A DNA stretch of 64,000 nucleotides, taken from positions 186,001 through 250,000 of the forward strand of contig JBMNGP010000003.1 in assembly GCA_050949905.1 (NCBI GenBank), written 5' to 3'. Below are positions 60,681-64,000 of this stretch, piece after piece (the first letter of the stretch is position 1; every line of letters starts with the position of its first letter). Both the position numbers and the translations under genes were made by a program. Source of the stretch: DUML01 sp050949905 (lineage in GTDB: Bacteria > Bacillota > Desulfitobacteriia > Desulfitobacteriales > Syntrophobotulaceae). The notes beneath the pieces were generated by a model, which worked only from the letters and a program-made list of their open reading frames with translations, was not told the origin of the DNA and did not search any database.

Positions 60681-63600
60681 ATGAAGTTTAATTTCAAAAC
60701 TCAACAGTTCCAGACAGAGGCGGTAGAAAGTGTCGTTCAGGTTTTTAACGGTCAGCCCAATCACAGGCCAGAGAGTTACCTGCGTGACCTAGGCAGCAGG
60801 CCGTCAGTCGCTCAGTCTTTTTTCAATGAGGAGATGGAAGCGACTGATGACCGAACCGGCTACAAAAACGCCCTAATTAGCTTAAGCGACAAGCAGTTAC
60901 TAGCCAACATCCATCAAATACAGGCGCGAAATAATATTAAACTCTCACCCTTCCTAGTAAGTGAGCTGGGCAGGGTTTCCCTTGATGTAGAGATGGAGAC
61001 CGGAACAGGGAAGACCTATGTCTATATTAAAACAATGTTTGAACTGAATGCCCGCTACGGCTGGAGTAAGTTTATCGTTGTCGTACCAAGCATTGCGATC
61101 CGCGAGGGTGTGAAAAAGAGCTTTGAGATTACCCAAGAACATTTTATGGAGCTGTACGGAAAGAAAGCGCGCTTCTTCGTCTACAATTCCTCCAATTTGC
61201 ACCAGCTTGACGAGTTTTCCAGCGGTTTCGGCATTAACGTCATGATTATAAATATCCAAGCTTTTGCTACTTCACTTAAAGAGGATGGCAAGAGCAAGGA
61301 GGCGCGTATTATTTATTCCAAACGCGACGAATTCGCTTCTCGCCGCCCGATTGATGTAATTAAAGCCAACCGCCCGATTATCATACTTGATGAGCCGCAA
61401 AAAATGGGGGGTGCAGCTACGCAGAACGCTTTAAAATCAAACTTTAATCCGCTTTTCTCCATCAACTATTCGGCTACACACAGAACTCAGCACAATCTTG
61501 TGTTCGTGCTGGATGCACTGGACGCTTATAACCGCCGTTTGGTGAAGAAGATCGAGGTCAAAGGCTTTGAGGTTAAGAACTTAAGAGGAACTGACAGGTA
61601 TCTGTACCTGGAAAGCATTATCGTGAGCAGCAAGAAGCCGCCCATGGCGCGGTTAGAGCTGGAAGTCAAACTGAAGAGCGGTATTAAACGCGAAACACAT
61701 ACTCTTGGCGTCGGGGATAACGTGTACGCTGAATCTAACCAGCTAGAGCAGTACAAAGAAGGATATGTTATAGCGGAGATCGATCCCATCCGAGGCAGCG
61801 TGACGTTTATAAACGGCGAAGTCCTATTTAAGGGCGACGTTGTCGGTGACGTCTCCGAAGCGGATATGCGGCGCATTCAGATCCGGGAAACAATTATTTC
61901 CCACTTTGAAAAGGAAGAAAAGCTTTTTGCCATCGATATAAAATGCCTTTCGCTGTTTTTTATCGATGAAGTGGCGAAGTACAGGCAGTATGACGATAAC
62001 GGCAATGAATTGCTTGGCGAGTACGGAAAGATGTTCGAGCAGGAGTATACCGCCATTCTGAATGAACGTCTTACTTTGTTTGACTCACCCTATCAAGAGT
62101 ATTTGCGCAGGATTTCAGTTCAGGAAACACATCGGGGCTATTTTAGCATTGACAAAACTGGGCGTGCCGTAAACAGTTCTGTCAAACGCGGCAGTGAGTT
62201 TTCTGACGACATATCAGCTTACGATTTAATTTTAAAAAATAAGGAACGTCTGCTTTCTTTTAAAGAACCGACGCGCTTTATCTTTTCTCATTCTGCTCTG
62301 CGCGAGGGCTGGGACAATCCAAACGTTTTCCAGATTTGTACACTGAAGCATTCCGACAATACCACCGCCAAGCGGCAGGAAGTGGGGAGGGGCCTGCGAT
62401 TGTGCGTTAATCAAGCAGGAGACCGTCAGGATGAGGATGTTTGCGGTGATAAAACTGTGCATGAAATCAATCTCTTAACCGTCATTGCCAGCGAAAGTTA
62501 TTATAGTTTCGTCGGTGATTTGCAGAAGCAGATCCGCGAAGTGCTTTACGACCGGCCGAGTAAGGCAACAGCAGCATATTTTGAAGGCAAGACTGTGATG
62601 ATTGGTGAAGAAGCCCACCGGATTACCAAACAGGAAGCGGACATTATCCACCGTTATCTGATTAAAAACGATTATGTGGACTACTCGGACAGTATTACTC
62701 AAGAATATAGGACTGCTGCTGAAAGCGGCCGACTTGCAGAGCTGCCTGCAGAGCTGAATGCTCTGGCGGAGGGAATCCATACTCTGGTGCAAGGAATCTT
62801 TGATGAGAGCGTTCTTGCTAAGATGATAGACAACGGCAATAAGCCTAAGGTAAGGGAAAACCCGCTCAATGATAATTTCTTCAAACAAGAGTTTAAGGAG
62901 CTGTGGAGGCATATTAACCACAAATATGCCTATACTGTGGACTTTGATTCCGCTGAATTAATTAAGAAAGCGATTGATGCTATCAATACCAAGCTGACGG
63001 TAATGAAACTTCAGTATACGCTGACAACAGGAACTCAGAGTATTGACATGGATCAATACGTTCTGGAGCGCGGCGAAGCTTTCGATGCTACCAAAGCCCG
63101 GACGCGGACGCTGGATCATGCTGAAGCCAGTCAAGTTCCTTATGATCTGATCGGCAAAATCGCCGAGGGGACGGTTTTGACCCGTCGGACTGTGGCAGCC
63201 ATTCTCAAAGGAGTCTTACCGGAAAAAGTCTATCTTTTTAGGGTTAATCCAGAAGAATATATCTCTAAGGTGATAGCACTAATTAAGGAACAGAAGGCTA
63301 CGATGATCGTGGAGCACATCTCCTACAACCAGATTGATGGAAGCTATGACAGTAATATCTTTACAGTCAGCAAGAACTCTCAAGAATACGAGAAGGCTTA
63401 CCGCGCTCAAAAGCATATACAGGACTTTGTGTTTATAGATGGTACGTCCGAGAAAAGCGTCGAGCGCCGCTTTGCTGAGGATCTAGATAAGGCCGATGAG
63501 GTCTGCGTTTATGCCAAATTGCCGAGCGGTCCTAAGGGGTTTTATATCCCGACACCTGTTGGACATTATTCCCCGGATTGGGCAATCGCCTTTAAACGCG

Positions 63601-63788
63601 GGACAGTTAAGCATATCTTCTTTATCGCAGAAACTAAAGGTACGATGGATAGCCTAAATCTGAAACCCATCGAGCAGGCAAAAATATCCTGCGCCAAGAA
63701 ACTGTTCAACGAGATTTCAACAAGCGAGGTTAAGTATCATGATGTAGATAGTTATCAAAGCTTGCTGAACATAATACGGACGTTGTAG
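60681..63788 (+). CDS. res: Type III restriction enzyme (Res)
   Basis: A 1035-residue protein. The helicase core has Walker A METGTGKTYVYIK (about 107), motif II PIIILDEPQKMGG (about 236) and motif VI AKRQEVGRGLRLCVN. The C-terminal endonuclease motif is visible: YSPDWAIAF then FFIAETKG (D..E.K, about 970-985). It translocates on DNA and cuts when two unmethylated sites meet. Its ATG immediately follows the mod stop, so production is coupled. Intact. Confidence 0.93.
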   Translation: MKFNFKTQQFQTEAVESVVQVFNGQPNHRPESYLRDLGSRPSVAQSFFNEEMEATDDRTGYKNALISLSDKQLLANIHQIQARNNIKLSPFLVSELGRVSLDVEMETGTGKTYVYIKTMFELNARYGWSKFIVVVPSIAIREGVKKSFEITQEHFMELYGKKARFFVYNSSNLHQLDEFSSGFGINVMIINIQAFATSLKEDGKSKEARIIYSKRDEFASRRPIDVIKANRPIIILDEPQKMGGAATQNALKSNFNPLFSINYSATHRTQHNLVFVLDALDAYNRRLVKKIEVKGFEVKNLRGTDRYLYLESIIVSSKKPPMARLELEVKLKSGIKRETHTLGVGDNVYAESNQLEQYKEGYVIAEIDPIRGSVTFINGEVLFKGDVVGDVSEADMRRIQIRETIISHFEKEEKLFAIDIKCLSLFFIDEVAKYRQYDDNGNELLGEYGKMFEQEYTAILNERLTLFDSPYQEYLRRISVQETHRGYFSIDKTGRAVNSSVKRGSEFSDDISAYDLILKNKERLLSFKEPTRFIFSHSALREGWDNPNVFQICTLKHSDNTTAKRQEVGRGLRLCVNQAGDRQDEDVCGDKTVHEINLLTVIASESYYSFVGDLQKQIREVLYDRPSKATAAYFEGKTVMIGEEAHRITKQEADIIHRYLIKNDYVDYSDSITQEYRTAAESGRLAELPAELNALAEGIHTLVQGIFDESVLAKMIDNGNKPKVRENPLNDNFFKQEFKELWRHINHKYAYTVDFDSAELIKKAIDAINTKLTVMKLQYTLTTGTQSIDMDQYVLERGEAFDATKARTRTLDHAEASQVPYDLIGKIAEGTVLTRRTVAAILKGVLPEKVYLFRVNPEEYISKVIALIKEQKATMIVEHISYNQIDGSYDSNIFTVSKNSQEYEKAYRAQKHIQDFVFIDGTSEKSVERRFAEDLDKADEVCVYAKLPSGPKGFYIPTPVGHYSPDWAIAFKRGTVKHIFFIAETKGTMDSLNLKPIEQAKISCAKKLFNEISTSEVKYHDVDSYQSLLNIIRTL

Positions 63789-63809
63789 GTACATATGGGA
63801 GGATAATGA

Positions 63810-64000
63810 ATGATGTCCATTGCCAAGCAGAGCATTGCAATCGGGGATAGGGTTTAGACAAAGAATCAAAATATCGGAGTGGTTGCCAGGTTTAGACAAA
63901 TTGTTGATTGTGACTACGCTGTTGTTGTATTTCCCGAAGGAAGCCAGACAGTTTCCCTAAAAGAATTAACGAGGATTGAAGATATTAAATATTCTTCATA
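63810..64000 (+). pseudogene. Start of a further gene with an early stop (runs off the window)
   Basis: ATG 63810, with GGGAGG upstream, encodes MSIAKQSIAIGDRV after a second Met, then a TAG, then in the same frame TKNQNIGVVARFRQIVDCDY and AVVVFPEGSQTVSLKEL to the edge. The continuous protein-like text on both sides suggests a nonsense mutation. A 12-bp repeat, GGTTTAGACAAA (63851-63862 and 63889-63900), overlaps the stop. The small beta-rich text looks like the beginning of a larger defence or helicase protein. Confidence 0.45.

Noticed and set aside
1..64000. Possible CRISPR arrays
   Set aside because: No regularly spaced direct repeats of 24-40 bases were seen; the repeated motifs found are isolated pairs near promoters or transposon ends.

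Overview
The window looks like accessory chromosome from a low- to mid-GC member of the Firmicutes, most likely a clostridial or Peptococcaceae-type (Desulfosporosinus/Desulfitobacterium-like) bacterium. This rests on strong AGGAGG ribosome sites, ATG/GTG/TTG starts, clostridial-style serine recombinases and BREX-3 proteins; the genus is inference. There are no rRNA, tRNA or clear housekeeping genes. The window is a stack of mobile elements and defence loci, many partly decayed.

Layout. (1) 1-3300: prophage remnant with an HK97 capsid gene, head-completion genes and then directly a holin and amidase; tail genes are missing. (2) 3332-9954: recombination module with a SHOCT-like protein, a frameshifted serine recombinase, a short recombinase-like gene split by a complete IS21 element (TIRs and a 5-bp target duplication are visible), and one intact serine recombinase. 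(3) 10107-13156: four unfamiliar genes behind their own promoter. (4) about 13198-23326: a Mu/Tn7-like transposon remnant with a DUF6431-type gene (frameshifted), a DDE transposase (internally deleted), an intact ExeA/TniB-like ATPase and a small third protein. Its apparent cargo is an MqsR-like toxin, a zinc-finger/Panacea antitoxin, and an ECF sigma factor with a membrane protein and an ABC exporter. A 14-bp motif recurs at both edges. (5) 23543-25182: a NERD fragment and a class II glutamine amidotransferase.

(6) 25183-33748: a BREX type 3 locus (brxF, brxC, pglZ, brxA) in which the methyltransferase and helicase have been fused into a short out-of-frame scar. A MazF-type pair sits inside it and a RelE-type pair sits on the opposite strand. 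An MNT/HEPN pair follows. (7) 34646-40009: a frameshifted NRDE gene, a DUF2779 nuclease, and a MazG-like gene cut by an IS630 element at a TA target. (8) 40010-43490: a minus-strand regulator/lipoprotein/nuclease-like cassette and a DUF6076 protein. (9) 43789-50906: a satellite-like element with excisionase, P4-type primase-helicase, HK97 capsid, TnpW-like protein and a serine recombinase, with an IS3 element between primase and capsid.

(10) 50980-64000: a defence operon. A helicase remnant is followed by an SNF2-type helicase, a DUF4391 protein, a SIR2-HerA pair and type III restriction-modification Mod and Res, all on the same strand and tightly packed. The SIR2-HerA pair is nested between DUF4391 and Mod. 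A further gene with an early stop runs off the right edge.

The best candidates for undescribed biology are the 10107-13156 cassette, the nested helicase-DUF4391-SIR2-HerA-Mod-Res operon, the gutted BREX-3 locus with toxin-antitoxin pairs, and the capsid-encoding satellite.
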